A stretch of 64,000 nt of DNA, taken from NCBI GenBank assembly GCA_023412475.1, contig JAEYNR010000031.1, positions 1 to 64,000 of the forward strand, read 5' to 3'. Of the stretch, positions 9,138 to 17,924 are shown in pieces. How positions within the stretch are numbered: position 1 is the first letter of the stretch; every line of letters starts with the position of its first letter. Source of the stretch: Fibrobacterota bacterium (lineage in GTDB: Bacteria > Fibrobacterota > Chitinivibrionia > Chitinivibrionales > Chitinispirillaceae). The notes beneath the pieces were generated by a model, which did not search any database, was not told the origin of the DNA, and worked only from the letters and a program-made list of their open reading frames with translations. The position numbers were made by a program, and so were the translations under genes.

Positions 9138-9494
9138 ATGAAAAAACTGCAAACGATTCTTTTAGTGCTATTTTTTTGCGCAATGCTCATGGCTGAGGCT
9201 GTTGCGAGCGCATCTGCGGATTCGTTGGTTGCTGATACGTCTGCCACTGTGACGGTTGCCGATACGACTGCTGCTAGTGCAGCGGCTATTGATACCTCCG
9301 CCAGTATGGCGGTTACTGACAGGCTGCCTGATCCAGATCAGGTGGCTATAGATTCGGGTGAGCAGAAGAAAGAAAAAACAAAACTGATAAAGCGTACCTT
9401 TGACTCCAGACAGCAGGTCTCTCTGGGTGTAGGGATGATGGTTTTTATTGCACTGATCATGACTACAGCCCAATCGTGGAATCCTAAGAACTAG
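9138..9494 (+). CDS. Small exported or membrane-tethered protein, unknown function
   Basis: The ATG at 9138 lies four bases after the gatB stop, so it is translated from the same message. The 118-residue product has a signal peptide (KLQTILLVLFFCAMLMAEAV) and a low-complexity stretch of Ala, Thr, Ser, Asp and Val with repeated VADTSA/IDTSAS units (residues about 28-65). A basic patch (KKEKTKLIKR) is followed by a C-terminal transmembrane segment (residues about 93-112). I recognise no family. The low-complexity part looks like a flexible periplasmic linker. Confidence 0.7.
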   Translation: MKKLQTILLVLFFCAMLMAEAVASASADSLVADTSATVTVADTTAASAAAIDTSASMAVTDRLPDPDQVAIDSGEQKKEKTKLIKRTFDSRQQVSLGVGMMVFIALIMTTAQSWNPKN

Positions 9495-9514
9495 GGGGAA
9501 TGGTTAGAAGATAA

Positions 9515-9692
9515 TAAATCTCGAATTTCGAATAATGAATATCGAAGTAAAGAAAAAAAGATCGATCTCAGAAAGAGCGACAAAAGCTGGGAGCTACGGG
9601 TTCGAAGGTCGGTCAGGAGTTCATTGATAAATCCCACTGCTTTAGAGAACGCATTTCGATTTCCGAAATTCGACATTCGTAATTCGATTTTT
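9515..9692. repeat. Imperfect inverted repeat flanking about 90 bp (MITE-like)
   Basis: The left arm (about 9521-9555) is built from TCGAATTTCGAAT-like words. The right arm (about 9648-9690) contains their reverse complements in imperfect order (CGATTTCCGAAATTCG, ATTCGTAATTCG). The arms could fold over the roughly 90 bases between them. No coding sequence is seen inside. It may be a small non-autonomous element or a bidirectional terminator between the convergent units on either side. Confidence 0.4.
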
Positions 9693-9743
9693 TCCCATCT
9701 CAGGGGTTTAGCGTTGCAACGCCGAACCTTGAACCCTCTACTC

Positions 9744-10124
9744 TCAACACCCGTTATCTCTTATCACCTTTGAGTAGAATTTCCCCGAATCTTTAATTAT
9801 TCTTTTCTGAGTCTTAAAATCTACATAGATAATTCCAAAACGTTTAGAATACCCCTCTTCCCATTCGAAATTATCAAGAAGAGACCAGGCAAAATATCCC
9901 TTTACATCGACACCCTGCTGAATTGCCTCATGCAGGGCCCGGATATAACTTCGGTAATATTCAACAAGCTGAGGGTCGTGCACCATTGATTCTTCAGAAA
10001 TGGTGTCTGGGTAGGCCGCACCGTTTTCCATTATATATATAGGAATCTTACCACATTCATCAGTTACTTTTAGCAGCATGTCTTTGAAACCGTCCGGATA
10101 GACTATCCAGGGAAGGATAGATGG
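9744..10124 (-). pseudogene. C-terminal remnant of GH1 beta-glucosidase
   Basis: The reverse strand encodes the last roughly 125 residues of a family 1 beta-glucosidase. They include the nucleophile motif IYIMENGAAYPD (normally ITENG), the conserved FAWSLLDNFEWEEGYSKRFG and the final FKTQKRIIKDSGKFYSKVI. Reading back past the first ATG, homology continues (WIVYPDGFKDMLLK, matching the usual WxxYPxGLxDLLL) until an in-frame stop at about 10125-10127. The first roughly 320 residues of the family, including the acid/base Glu, are absent. This is therefore a decayed gene, not a functional enzyme. Confidence 0.88.
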
Positions 10125-10230
10125 TTATTCATGATTAGTCCTGTAGGGAAAAAGTGAATCTTGTTAAAAAAAATAAGTAACTACTCCGCAGTTATATCGT
10201 CGAAAAAATTAAAAAAAATAGAAAAAGTAT

Positions 10231-10314
10231 ATCAAAACAATATCTAACCAAATATTAATTCCACCTTCATTAGTACCTAAGTAAGGTGGACTGGAAAAAA
10301 ATATCTAAACGAAG
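10231..10314. repeat. Dispersed element, copy 1 (second copy at 28505)
   Basis: This segment of about 85 bases matches 28504-28588 at roughly 75-80% by eye. Shared blocks include ATATCAAAACAATAT, TACCTAAGTA, GGTGGA and GGAAAAAAATATCYAAAC. Here a potential stem pairs TCCACCTT (10260-10267) with AAGGTGGA (10283-10290). The other copy forms a different stem of similar size. It is non-coding. The surrounding 10128-10630 stretch contains no other gene that I can support. Confidence 0.6.
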
Positions 10315-10635
10315 AATCAGAATCAATAGTGGCTGATTATGGATAGTTAAAAACTCATTTAAAAAAAGGTGGCGGAAAGTGGTGGCAATAAAGACAGACA
10401 GAAAACCGGGGGATTACATCAGGAGTTTCTCGGGTCTTTTGAAAACTTTTCTCTCATCTCAGCATTTAACAGGACACCTGATCTTTGAGATCAGGTGTTC
10501 TGACTATAAAACCTTTCTTTTTCGCTATGAATTAGCCTCTAATCCTAAACGTCAGCCGTTCTTTCCTCTCCTTTGGCTCCAAAAAACGTCCACGCCACAA
10601 TATCTGTTCCCAATCTGAAGCGTTCTCGCGAAGGA

Positions 10636-10664
10636 TTGAGTTTTCCATCTAAACATTGTATAAT
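10636..10664 (+). promoter_or_regulatory. Sigma-70-type promoter
   Basis: TTGAGT (10636-10641) and a perfect TATAAT (10659-10664) are separated by 17 bases. Transcription would start near 10671, about 33 bases before the beta-CASP gene start at 10704. Confidence 0.65.
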
Positions 10665-10703
10665 ATCTTCGATACGTGTTTACCATTATCTAAGGACATG
10701 TTT

Positions 10704-12116
10704 ATGCAGATTCAATTTTGTGGAGGCGCGCAGACGGTTACCGGATCCCATACGCTTATTTCGGTAAATGGCAAGAAAATTCTTTTTGAATGTGGTTTAT
10801 TTCAGGGCAGACGTCAGGAATCCTATGAAAAAAATCAGAATTTCACTTTTGACCCACAGTCGCTGGATTCAGTAGTGCTGAGTCATGCCCATATTGATCA
10901 TAGCGGTAATCTTCCAAATCTGGTAAAGAAGGGGTACAAAGGACCGATATATGCAACCCCGGCCACAATTGATCTGTGCAAAATAATGCTTCGTGACTCT
11001 GCATATCTTCAGGAAAAAGATTTAGAATTCGTAAACATTATCCGGCGCCGTAGTCACCAACCTGAACTGCAACCTTTATATAATATTCAGGATGTGGAAA
11101 AGACTCTGGGGCTTTTTAATTCCGTCGAATATGATAAAGAGTTTGAATTGGGCCAGGGGATCAGGGTGATGTTTCGTGATGCTGGCCATATTTTAGGTTC
11201 TGCAAGTGTTCACCTGGAGATTAATGAGCAGGGACGGGCATACAAGCTGGGGCTGACCGGTGATATAGGCCGACCCAATATGCCTTTGACGCATGATCCC
11301 AATGTGCTTCGGGAGCTTGATCTTCTGGTCATGGAAAGCACCTACGGTAACCGTTTTCATGGACTGTATGATAATGTCGAAGAAGATGTTGCTCTGGCAA
11401 TACGGGAAACCGCAGCGGGTGGGGGGAAGATAATTATTCCTTGCTTTGCTGTAGGAAGAACCCAGATTATGGTTTATGTGCTTCACAAATTGTTTAACCA
11501 CAACCGTATTCCGGATCTTCCAATCTTTGTAGACAGTCCTCTGGCTTGTAATGCGACTGAAATTTTCCGATCATACCCCAATTATCTGGATCGGGAGACC
11601 AACCGGGTCTTCCTGAGTTATGACAAAGATCCGTTTGGATTTCAAAGGCTTACATATGTGCATGATGTGGAAGGATCTAAGAGGTTGAATTTTATGGCAT
11701 ACCCTCATGTTATTATCTCCGGTTCTGGGATGGCTGAAGGGGGCAGAATTCTTCATCACCTCAGAAACAATATTGAAAATCCCAGAAATCTTATTCTGTT
11801 TGTAGGTTATGCTGCAAAAGAGACGTTGGCCAGAAAAATCATAGATGGCAACAGGACGGTGAAAATATTTGGTGAAGAGCACCAGGTAAGAAGTAAAGTG
11901 AAGGTACTCGATGCATTCAGTGCTCATGCGGACAGGCGAAATTTGCTGGATTATGTAGGAATTAACTCCCCCCAGCGTTTAAAGCATATTTTTCTGGTGC
12001 ACGGAGAGCAGGATCAGGCCATGCCTCTTAGAGATGGCATTCGAAGCCAGGGCTTTCAAAATGTACATTATCCAGCACCTGGAGAAATTTTCACCTATAA
12101 CCGGGATACCTGGTGA
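10704..12116 (+). CDS. Beta-CASP metallo-beta-lactamase RNA-processing exonuclease-like protein
   Basis: The ATG at 10704 is preceded by AAGGA (10692-10696) at seven bases. An in-frame ATG at 10698 is too close to that site. The 470-residue protein has the metallo-beta-lactamase metal motif LSHAHIDHSGNLP (HxHxDH), a later motif GHILGSASVHLE, and the aspartate in LGLTGDIGRP. The beta-CASP part follows: the E of VMESTYGNR, the histidine-bearing FSAHADRR, and the C-terminal LVHGE. These identify the family of RNA 3'-end processing nucleases (CPSF73 / YsiN-like, COG1236). It overlaps the Nudix gene by four bases. Confidence 0.9.
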   Translation: MQIQFCGGAQTVTGSHTLISVNGKKILFECGLFQGRRQESYEKNQNFTFDPQSLDSVVLSHAHIDHSGNLPNLVKKGYKGPIYATPATIDLCKIMLRDSAYLQEKDLEFVNIIRRRSHQPELQPLYNIQDVEKTLGLFNSVEYDKEFELGQGIRVMFRDAGHILGSASVHLEINEQGRAYKLGLTGDIGRPNMPLTHDPNVLRELDLLVMESTYGNRFHGLYDNVEEDVALAIRETAAGGGKIIIPCFAVGRTQIMVYVLHKLFNHNRIPDLPIFVDSPLACNATEIFRSYPNYLDRETNRVFLSYDKDPFGFQRLTYVHDVEGSKRLNFMAYPHVIISGSGMAEGGRILHHLRNNIENPRNLILFVGYAAKETLARKIIDGNRTVKIFGEEHQVRSKVKVLDAFSAHADRRNLLDYVGINSPQRLKHIFLVHGEQDQAMPLRDGIRSQGFQNVHYPAPGEIFTYNRDTW

Positions 12117-12520
12117 TAAACGAAGAAGAAATTCCTGTTGTCTGCGCCATAATAGAAGAAAAAGGTATGATTTTAGCGGCGCAGCGCGGGATTAATCAGT
12201 CAAATGCCGGCCTCTGGGAGTTTCCCGGAGGGAAGGTTCACTCTGGAGAGACTGCAGAACAGGCCCTCAAGCGTGAAATTCGTGAAGAGCTTACGGTGGA
12301 GATAAATATTGTAAAACAATTGGAGGCGGTTTCATACCGTTATCCATGGATATTTATAAAGCTGATTCCATTTGTTTGCAGTATTAATCAGGGCGAGCCG
12401 GTTGCTATAGAGCACGCGCAGGTGAGCTTTTTTAATCGCAATGATTGCGGGAAAATTCTATGGTCTCCTGCGGATATTAAAGTGATGGAGGAGTACTGGG
12501 AGAGGAAAATTTCTTTTTAA
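12113..12520 (+). CDS. Nudix hydrolase (MutT-like)
   Basis: The GTG start overlaps the stop of the upstream nuclease gene (GTGA), so the two are translationally coupled. The 135-residue protein has a complete Nudix box (G-x5-E-x7-REUxEE) in GKVHSGETAEQ and KREIREEL, with PVVCAIIEEKGMILAAQRG before it. Length and sequence fit the MutT / 8-oxo-dGTP diphosphatase group, which removes oxidised nucleotides. The exact substrate cannot be fixed from sequence. It runs convergently into miaA with only two bases between the stops. Confidence 0.88.
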   Translation: MINEEEIPVVCAIIEEKGMILAAQRGINQSNAGLWEFPGGKVHSGETAEQALKREIREELTVEINIVKQLEAVSYRYPWIFIKLIPFVCSINQGEPVAIEHAQVSFFNRNDCGKILWSPADIKVMEEYWERKISF

Positions 12521-12522
12521 AT

Positions 12523-13518
12523 TCAACATTTGATATTCGTTATTTTTTCTCCAATTATCTTCATGGCGATCTCGATCTTCGCCTCCTCAACCCAGTTTAT
12601 CTCAATCCCTCTTCTTTCCATTCCTCTAAACCAGGTCTCCTGGCGTTTAGCCAGTTGATGGATGTTTTGGCGCAGACGCGACACCATAGTCTCATAGTCC
12701 ACTTCACCATCGATAAAAAGTGCAATGTGTTTGTATTCCATTCCAAATAATGCAAACCGCTCTCTGGGGATTCCAGAATGCAGCAATTTTCTAACTTCAT
12801 CGATCATTCCCTCTTTCAGGCGCGCTTCAAGTCTTGTGTCGATACGTTGTCTCAGTTTTGCCCTTTCCCATCTTGTGCACAATACCAGAGGAGTTATTTT
12901 TGGATTCTGATGTTGTTCAGAAGTAAAACTCTGTCCGCTCATAGCCACTTCAAGAGCCCGGATTATCCGCTTTTTACTGCTAAGGTCGGTTTTTTCGTAA
13001 AGTAGTTTGTTTAATTGGAGCAGCTTCTTTTCAAGATCGTCCTTCTGCTGTGTCATCAGTTCTGCCCTAAGTGGGGTATTTTCCGGAATTGCAGGGATTT
13101 GGTAATTTTTTAGTACTGCTTCGATGTATAGACCTGTGCCACCAACCACAACCGGCATTTGTTTTCTGGATACAATCTGATTAAATACTTTAAAAAAGTC
13201 GTTCTGGTAGTGATACAATGTATAAATATCTGCAGGATCTGCGACATCAATGAGATGATATGGGACCAGGCCCTTGGAAGTCTGGTATTCTTTAAGGTCT
13301 TTTCCAGTACCGATATCCATTGCGCGATATACCTGACGCGAATCTGCGGAGATGATTTCCCCTTTCACCTGGAGAGCGATTTGCACACCCAAGGTGGTTT
13401 TTCCAGAAGCGGTTGGCCCGCAGACAACGATCAGATTCTTTTTGTAGTTCAACAACAACCCCGCAAACCAGATTAACTGTTGCCAGTAAGTGAGAAAGGG
13501 TTTATAATAATGAAACAC
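12523..13518 (-). CDS. miaA: tRNA dimethylallyltransferase MiaA
   Basis: MiaA transfers a dimethylallyl group to A37 of tRNAs, the first step before MiaB. The P-loop CGPTASGKT, the SADSRQVYRAMDIGTGK motif, the VGGTGLYIEAVL motif and the ALFGMEYKH and QLAKRQETWFR segments are diagnostic. The frame opens at a GTG (13518), which gives about 24 residues before the usual N-terminus. A TTG just before NYKKNLIVVCG (about 13450) would give a more typical start, so the start is uncertain. A divergent lipoprotein gene begins 48 bases upstream. Confidence 0.94.
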   Translation of the reverse strand: MFHYYKPFLTYWQQLIWFAGLLLNYKKNLIVVCGPTASGKTTLGVQIALQVKGEIISADSRQVYRAMDIGTGKDLKEYQTSKGLVPYHLIDVADPADIYTLYHYQNDFFKVFNQIVSRKQMPVVVGGTGLYIEAVLKNYQIPAIPENTPLRAELMTQQKDDLEKKLLQLNKLLYEKTDLSSKKRIIRALEVAMSGQSFTSEQHQNPKITPLVLCTRWERAKLRQRIDTRLEARLKEGMIDEVRKLLHSGIPRERFALFGMEYKHIALFIDGEVDYETMVSRLRQNIHQLAKRQETWFRGMERRGIEINWVEEAKIEIAMKIIGEKITNIKC

Positions 13519-13566
13519 TTGTTCAATTAAGGTTAGATCAACTGACTAAAAAGTTTCGGCCCCGGA

Positions 13567-14211
13567 ATGCGTACTGAAAATATAATAATAATTGCCACTC
13601 TATTGCTTTTAAGCTGTGTAGTTCCATCTGAACCACCAGTGAAAAGCCAGGAAATATTCCTTTGCTCCTTAGATACAATCTCGCCTTATTCATCGATAAA
13701 AATCGCATTTTCATCGCCAATTGAAGATTCTCAGGTGATATCGTTTCATTTCTCGCCTTCTTTCTTTGATCACTATTACATTTTATCATCATCAAAAGAT
13801 ACCCTTGAGCTGATCCCATCGAGTCCATTCTTGGGTAATACACGGTATAGTCTCATTGCACCAGCAAAACTTTTTAGTTTTTACACTTATGCACATGAAC
13901 AGGAACCAAACAATACAGCCGAGACTGCAGATCTGTTTACTGCAAAGATATTTGGGTCAGTGTCTACTGTCAATGATACTGATTGTTTTATTATTAAAGA
14001 TAAGGTAAGAAGATTTTACTTGAGATCATACTATTCGGAATCAGTCTTCTTGTTATCTGATAGTATGGGCAAGGTTACTTCACCCGGGATTTACCGGTCG
14101 ATGGATTCGCTGACAGTACCGGATTCATTCTTTTATCCACTTCTTTTGCGAGTTTTTTCATATTACCGTTCCAGTGGTGGATATTACGAGATCGGCAAAA
14201 TTAACAGTTAG
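13567..14211 (+). CDS. Lipoprotein with Big_5-like and PPC-like regions
   Basis: The 214-residue product begins with a short signal ending in a lipobox (LLLSC, Cys about 17). Residues about 40-95 (SPYSSIKIAFSSPIEDS, then LELIPSSPFLGNTRYSL) look like a bacterial Ig-like fold of the Big_5 type. Residues about 110-140 contain EPNNTAETADL followed by GSVSTVNDTDCF, the signature opening of pre-peptidase C-terminal (PPC) domains. A surface-exposed binding protein is likely, with no enzymatic motif seen. The next gene follows after 12 bases. Confidence 0.72.
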   Translation: MRTENIIIIATLLLLSCVVPSEPPVKSQEIFLCSLDTISPYSSIKIAFSSPIEDSQVISFHFSPSFFDHYYILSSSKDTLELIPSSPFLGNTRYSLIAPAKLFSFYTYAHEQEPNNTAETADLFTAKIFGSVSTVNDTDCFIIKDKVRRFYLRSYYSESVFLLSDSMGKVTSPGIYRSMDSLTVPDSFFYPLLLRVFSYYRSSGGYYEIGKINS

Positions 14212-14223
14212 TCGGGAAAGACG

Positions 14224-15915
14224 ATGAAATATACAGAGAAGTTTGCAGAGCTGGTAAGCAAAATAATGCAGGATAGCGAGAATGCCGTGCTTCTTGGCAC
14301 TATTTACAGCCCCTTCTGGGAAATGGTTGTTGGGGCGGTTTGCGAGGTAATAAGAAATGGAGAGGATCTAGAGGCATTTCTTGAAAAGGAGCAGCATCTG
14401 ATTGATTTCGGGATCACACCCGAGCTTTGTCCTGATCGGCAAAGCTGTGTTTCTGCGATTACCGGATACCCAAAGGAGAGAGTTCCTGTTCAGATTCTTA
14501 CGGTGTCAAACTGGATCTCCATTCTTGTCTGCAAGATTCTCAAGGGAGATAAAGAGGAGCTGCTGCAAAAAAAAATAGAGACTTCAAAAATAGGTATCCG
14601 TAAAACAGAGCAGGAAATTCGAACATATCAGCAGGAAAGAAAGGACCTTTTGCAATCTTTTCTGGAAAGATCTGCTTCGGGTGGACAGCATATTAAATTT
14701 CTGGATCTTCTCGATGAGATAGACAATTTGACACTGGAGAGTCTAAGGGTAAAGAAAGCTATTTCAAACGGGGCATTTTTAACAGTTGAGCAGAAACGCT
14801 CTCATGTAGAGAGAGAAAAACGGATTCAGAAAGAGGTTCAGTGGTATAATTCTTTACTTGGTTCCATAAAGGAACGGGAAGGCATGCTGGAGGTTAAGAA
14901 GGTTGGTGATCGGATAACAGCCAGTTTTATTTTGCTTCTTGATTATGAGCAGAGTATAGAGAAAGCTGATGAAGAGATTAAAAAAATAAAGAAGCAGCAT
15001 CAGGAAATTTCTCCACTGGAAATTCAAAGCAAGGTACAAAAAGAGCTGGAAAAGATCAGGGATCTTGTCAGGCTGTCTTCAAGACGGTGTCACTGTGAGT
15101 GCAATCCGCTTATATTAGAAGAAAGTAAGTATTTGACGTTTCAGACAATCAGCGAGTGCTTTGAGCGGATTCTGGAGTTTGATCCTAAAATTTTTTACAA
15201 TGATCGGGTGACGATCTTTGGCAAACCACAGGTTCTTCTGGCCCCTGGTGTCGGGAATGCTCTTTATGACTGGGAAAACAATATTCTGATTGTACCTCTG
15301 AATGCTTATGGAAATAATGCTATGGCTTCCATTGCAGCAGGCATAATCGAGTATCGCCTGGATGTAGATGAAAGTCGTTATCTGCTTACCACCTATAATC
15401 AGCTTGCAGAGAATAAAAATATTCGCTCGAGCACAGCTTTAAAGAGCCAACTGGTTAAAGATTACATTACCTGGATGACTTCGGAATATAAAGGATACAG
15501 AATCCTTAAAAAAGAGATCAAGCAGTGGTTTGAGCATGAGATAGCTCCCGGTAAGAACGAAATTTATACTCCAGTATCTTATCAGATATTCAATTTGAAA
15601 AAAGAGGAATATCAAAAACAGTTGTCCGAAGCTGAGGAGAAGGTCAAAGAGGGGATAGAATCATGCAGTGATCAGCAGCTCTGGGCCAGCAGTATCCTTT
15701 TTTACCAAAAAGGTGAACTCTCCGAGGCACTTCGTTTTTTGGAGGTGATTGTCAGCAGAAAAGAGGCATCACCAATGGTTTACTACAATATTGGACAAAT
15801 CGCTTCGAAATTAAACATGCGACAGGTTGCTCAGAATGGATTTACTGAATATATAAAACGCAATCCTCAGTCCTGGTGGGCAAAGAATGCTCAGGAGAGA
15901 CTGGGCAGATTGTAG
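14224..15915 (+). CDS. Cytosolic coiled-coil protein with C-terminal TPR-like repeats
   Basis: This 563-residue protein has no signal peptide or membrane segment. Residues about 115-165 and 185-290 are strongly charged and form coiled coils. Residues about 295-440 are a compact region with several Cys (SSRRCHCECNPL) that I do not recognise. The last roughly 80 residues have TPR character (ALRFLEVIVSRKEASPMVYYNIGQIA). The upstream lipoprotein gene is 12 bases away, and a terminator follows 65 bases after the stop. I cannot assign a family. A scaffolding role is possible but is only inferred from the architecture. Confidence 0.75.
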   Translation: MKYTEKFAELVSKIMQDSENAVLLGTIYSPFWEMVVGAVCEVIRNGEDLEAFLEKEQHLIDFGITPELCPDRQSCVSAITGYPKERVPVQILTVSNWISILVCKILKGDKEELLQKKIETSKIGIRKTEQEIRTYQQERKDLLQSFLERSASGGQHIKFLDLLDEIDNLTLESLRVKKAISNGAFLTVEQKRSHVEREKRIQKEVQWYNSLLGSIKEREGMLEVKKVGDRITASFILLLDYEQSIEKADEEIKKIKKQHQEISPLEIQSKVQKELEKIRDLVRLSSRRCHCECNPLILEESKYLTFQTISECFERILEFDPKIFYNDRVTIFGKPQVLLAPGVGNALYDWENNILIVPLNAYGNNAMASIAAGIIEYRLDVDESRYLLTTYNQLAENKNIRSSTALKSQLVKDYITWMTSEYKGYRILKKEIKQWFEHEIAPGKNEIYTPVSYQIFNLKKEEYQKQLSEAEEKVKEGIESCSDQQLWASSILFYQKGELSEALRFLEVIVSRKEASPMVYYNIGQIASKLNMRQVAQNGFTEYIKRNPQSWWAKNAQERLGRL

Positions 15916-15979
15916 GAAAGTTTCCACTTTTTTGTTTTTCTGTTCTTGTTTCGGATTTCGTGCTTGCCGGTCGGAAGTC

Positions 15980-16002
15980 TCCCCTTTAACTAGGGGATTT
16001 TT
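15980..16002 (+). terminator. Rho-independent terminator
   Basis: TCCCCT (15980-15985) pairs with AGGGGA (15992-15997) and is followed by five T. It ends the lipoprotein/coiled-coil unit. Confidence 0.7.
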
Positions 16003-16532
16003 GGCTTGACGTACTACTATCATTTGGCGACAGTCCGGGTGACTGTTAGGCTCCACATTAATGAGAAGCTATTTTTATTCCGATTCTTTGTTTAATATTA
16101 GTTCTTGTTTTTTCCGGTTAGATATTATCTTCACCTTAAGTTTAATTTCTCAAATCTAAGATCTTTAATCCTAAGATGTTGAGCAGCTCTTGATCTGATC
16201 AGCGTAACTTAAATGTTGACAACGCCTTAAAAAAAAAGTAACTTTTGTTGTAACTACGGCAGTTATCTAATCGGAAAAAAACAATGAACTGGTAGCCTAA
16301 TAATTTCAAATCAGAATGAAATTCCAAATCACAATTCTTAAACCCTAAACAGAAATAAGAGTGTTTTAAGGTAGCTAAAGTATTTCATAATGGACTTGTT
16401 TGCCCTTTTTAACGTTCTTAGTTATTAGGATTTGTTTAAGATTGGTGCTTGAGTTTTGGGATTTCGTAACTACTGGCAGAACTAACTGAGTAGTTACCTT
16501 TTGTTAGTACTAAAGCGGGAGGGTTTCTGGCC
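16003..16532 (+). other. 530-bp intergenic region upstream of der with two hairpin motifs
   Basis: No gene is seen. A TTGACA (16215-16220) occurs without a clear -10 partner. GTAACTAC with AGTTAT forms a small hairpin at 16250-16266. A perfect 9-bp inverted repeat, GTAACTACT (16466-16474) and AGTAGTTAC (16489-16497), lies 35 bases before the der start. The same GTAACTAC/AGTTAT motif occurs at 10177-10195. These may be leader structures or protein-binding sites. Confidence 0.45.
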
Positions 16533-17924
16533 GTGCTATTAAAACCGGTCGTTTCAATTGTTGGAAGGCCTAATGTAGGCAAGTCAAGTCTTTTCAACCG
16601 GATTATCGGTAAAAGAATCGCAGTTGTTGATGATTTTTCTGGAGTTACAAGAGATAGAAACTATTATTCTGCTCAATGGAGTGGGGTGCCTTTTCTGATT
16701 GTGGACACTGGAGGGCTTATTCCCAATGTTCACGATGCAATGCCGGAAGCAATTCATGATCAGGTAAACATAGCGATAAAAGAATCCGATATGGTGCTTT
16801 TTATGGTAGATGCAGGTACCGGTCCTACCGATCTGGATCTTCTTGTGGCAAAGCAGCTTAAAAGGATTTCTGAGCGGGTCATTCTGGTGGTGAACAAGGC
16901 AGAGTCATCTTCTATAATTTTTGATCTGGATAGATTTTGGTCGCTGGGTATTGGCACTCCTCATCCCATCTCTGCACTTCATGGAAACGGGGTAGCAGAT
17001 CTTCTTGATCAGGTGCTGGAAATAATTTCCAGAGAGCCATCGGAGCCAGTTGAGGAAGTGGAGCCGGATTTGAGACTAACGATACTCGGTCGTCCAAATG
17101 CCGGAAAGTCATCTCTGGTAAATAAGCTTCTAGGGCAAAAACGGATGATAGTGGATGATAAGCCGGGTACCACCAGAGATGCGATCGATACCAAGCTTGA
17201 CTATAATGGCCGTGAAGTCACCCTAATCGATACTGCAGGGCTTCGCAAACGTGCTCGTGTGAAGCAGGATATGGAATACTATTCCAATTTGCGGGCTCTT
17301 AGCAGCATAGAGCGATGCGATGTCTGTGTATTGATGATTGATGTGAATGAGCTGATCGGGGTTCAAGATCTTCGGATCTTAAAAAAAATCATTGAGATGC
17401 ACAAGGGCGTGCTTTTGTGCTGGAATAAATGGGATCTCAAGGAGAAGGATCACAGGACTTTTGATGAGCTTGTGGAAGAAACTCGCAGGGAATTCATGGA
17501 ATTAAGATGGATTCCGATGCTCTCAATTTCTGCGCTGACCGGACAGCGGGTTAACATGGTAATTGAGCGTGCTATTAAAATAAAGGAAAGAATGGAGTTG
17601 CGGGTTCCTTCATCAGAATTCGAAAATCAGGTTTTTAGCTGGATAAGAGCTCATCCTCATCCTGCAATTCCGGAAAATCCTGTGCGATTTCTGGGAGCGC
17701 GACAGATCGGTGCACCATATCCTCTATTCAGGTTCTTTGTTACTAACCCCAATGAGATCTCTCCTGGTTATATTCGTTTTCTATCCAACAAGATCTATGA
17801 GACATATGATTTTGAAGGGTGCCCATTGACGTTGGAATTCCGTCCAATAAAAAAACAGAAAAATTTCGAAGTTCATCAGTTTGGGATAATGCCTGATGGA
17901 GGAGCTACAGAGGAGGAAGGGTGA
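16533..17924 (+). CDS. der: Ribosome-associated double GTPase Der (EngA)
   Basis: Der is an essential GTPase with two tandem G domains and a KH-like C-terminal domain, needed for 50S subunit maturation. P-loops are GRPNVGKS (residues 11-18) and GRPNAGKS (186-193). The DTGG and DTAG G3 motifs and the NKAE and NKWD G4 motifs are present. The start is a GTG with GGGAGGG (about 16517-16523) nine bases upstream. The length of 463 residues is normal. Its stop overlaps the gpsA start. Confidence 0.96.
   Translation: MLLKPVVSIVGRPNVGKSSLFNRIIGKRIAVVDDFSGVTRDRNYYSAQWSGVPFLIVDTGGLIPNVHDAMPEAIHDQVNIAIKESDMVLFMVDAGTGPTDLDLLVAKQLKRISERVILVVNKAESSSIIFDLDRFWSLGIGTPHPISALHGNGVADLLDQVLEIISREPSEPVEEVEPDLRLTILGRPNAGKSSLVNKLLGQKRMIVDDKPGTTRDAIDTKLDYNGREVTLIDTAGLRKRARVKQDMEYYSNLRALSSIERCDVCVLMIDVNELIGVQDLRILKKIIEMHKGVLLCWNKWDLKEKDHRTFDELVEETRREFMELRWIPMLSISALTGQRVNMVIERAIKIKERMELRVPSSEFENQVFSWIRAHPHPAIPENPVRFLGARQIGAPYPLFRFFVTNPNEISPGYIRFLSNKIYETYDFEGCPLTLEFRPIKKQKNFEVHQFGIMPDGGATEEEG

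Noticed and set aside
10231..10314. Known riboswitch (c-di-GMP-I)
   Set aside because: The conserved core expected for that class is absent, and the copies do not sit consistently upstream of one type of gene.
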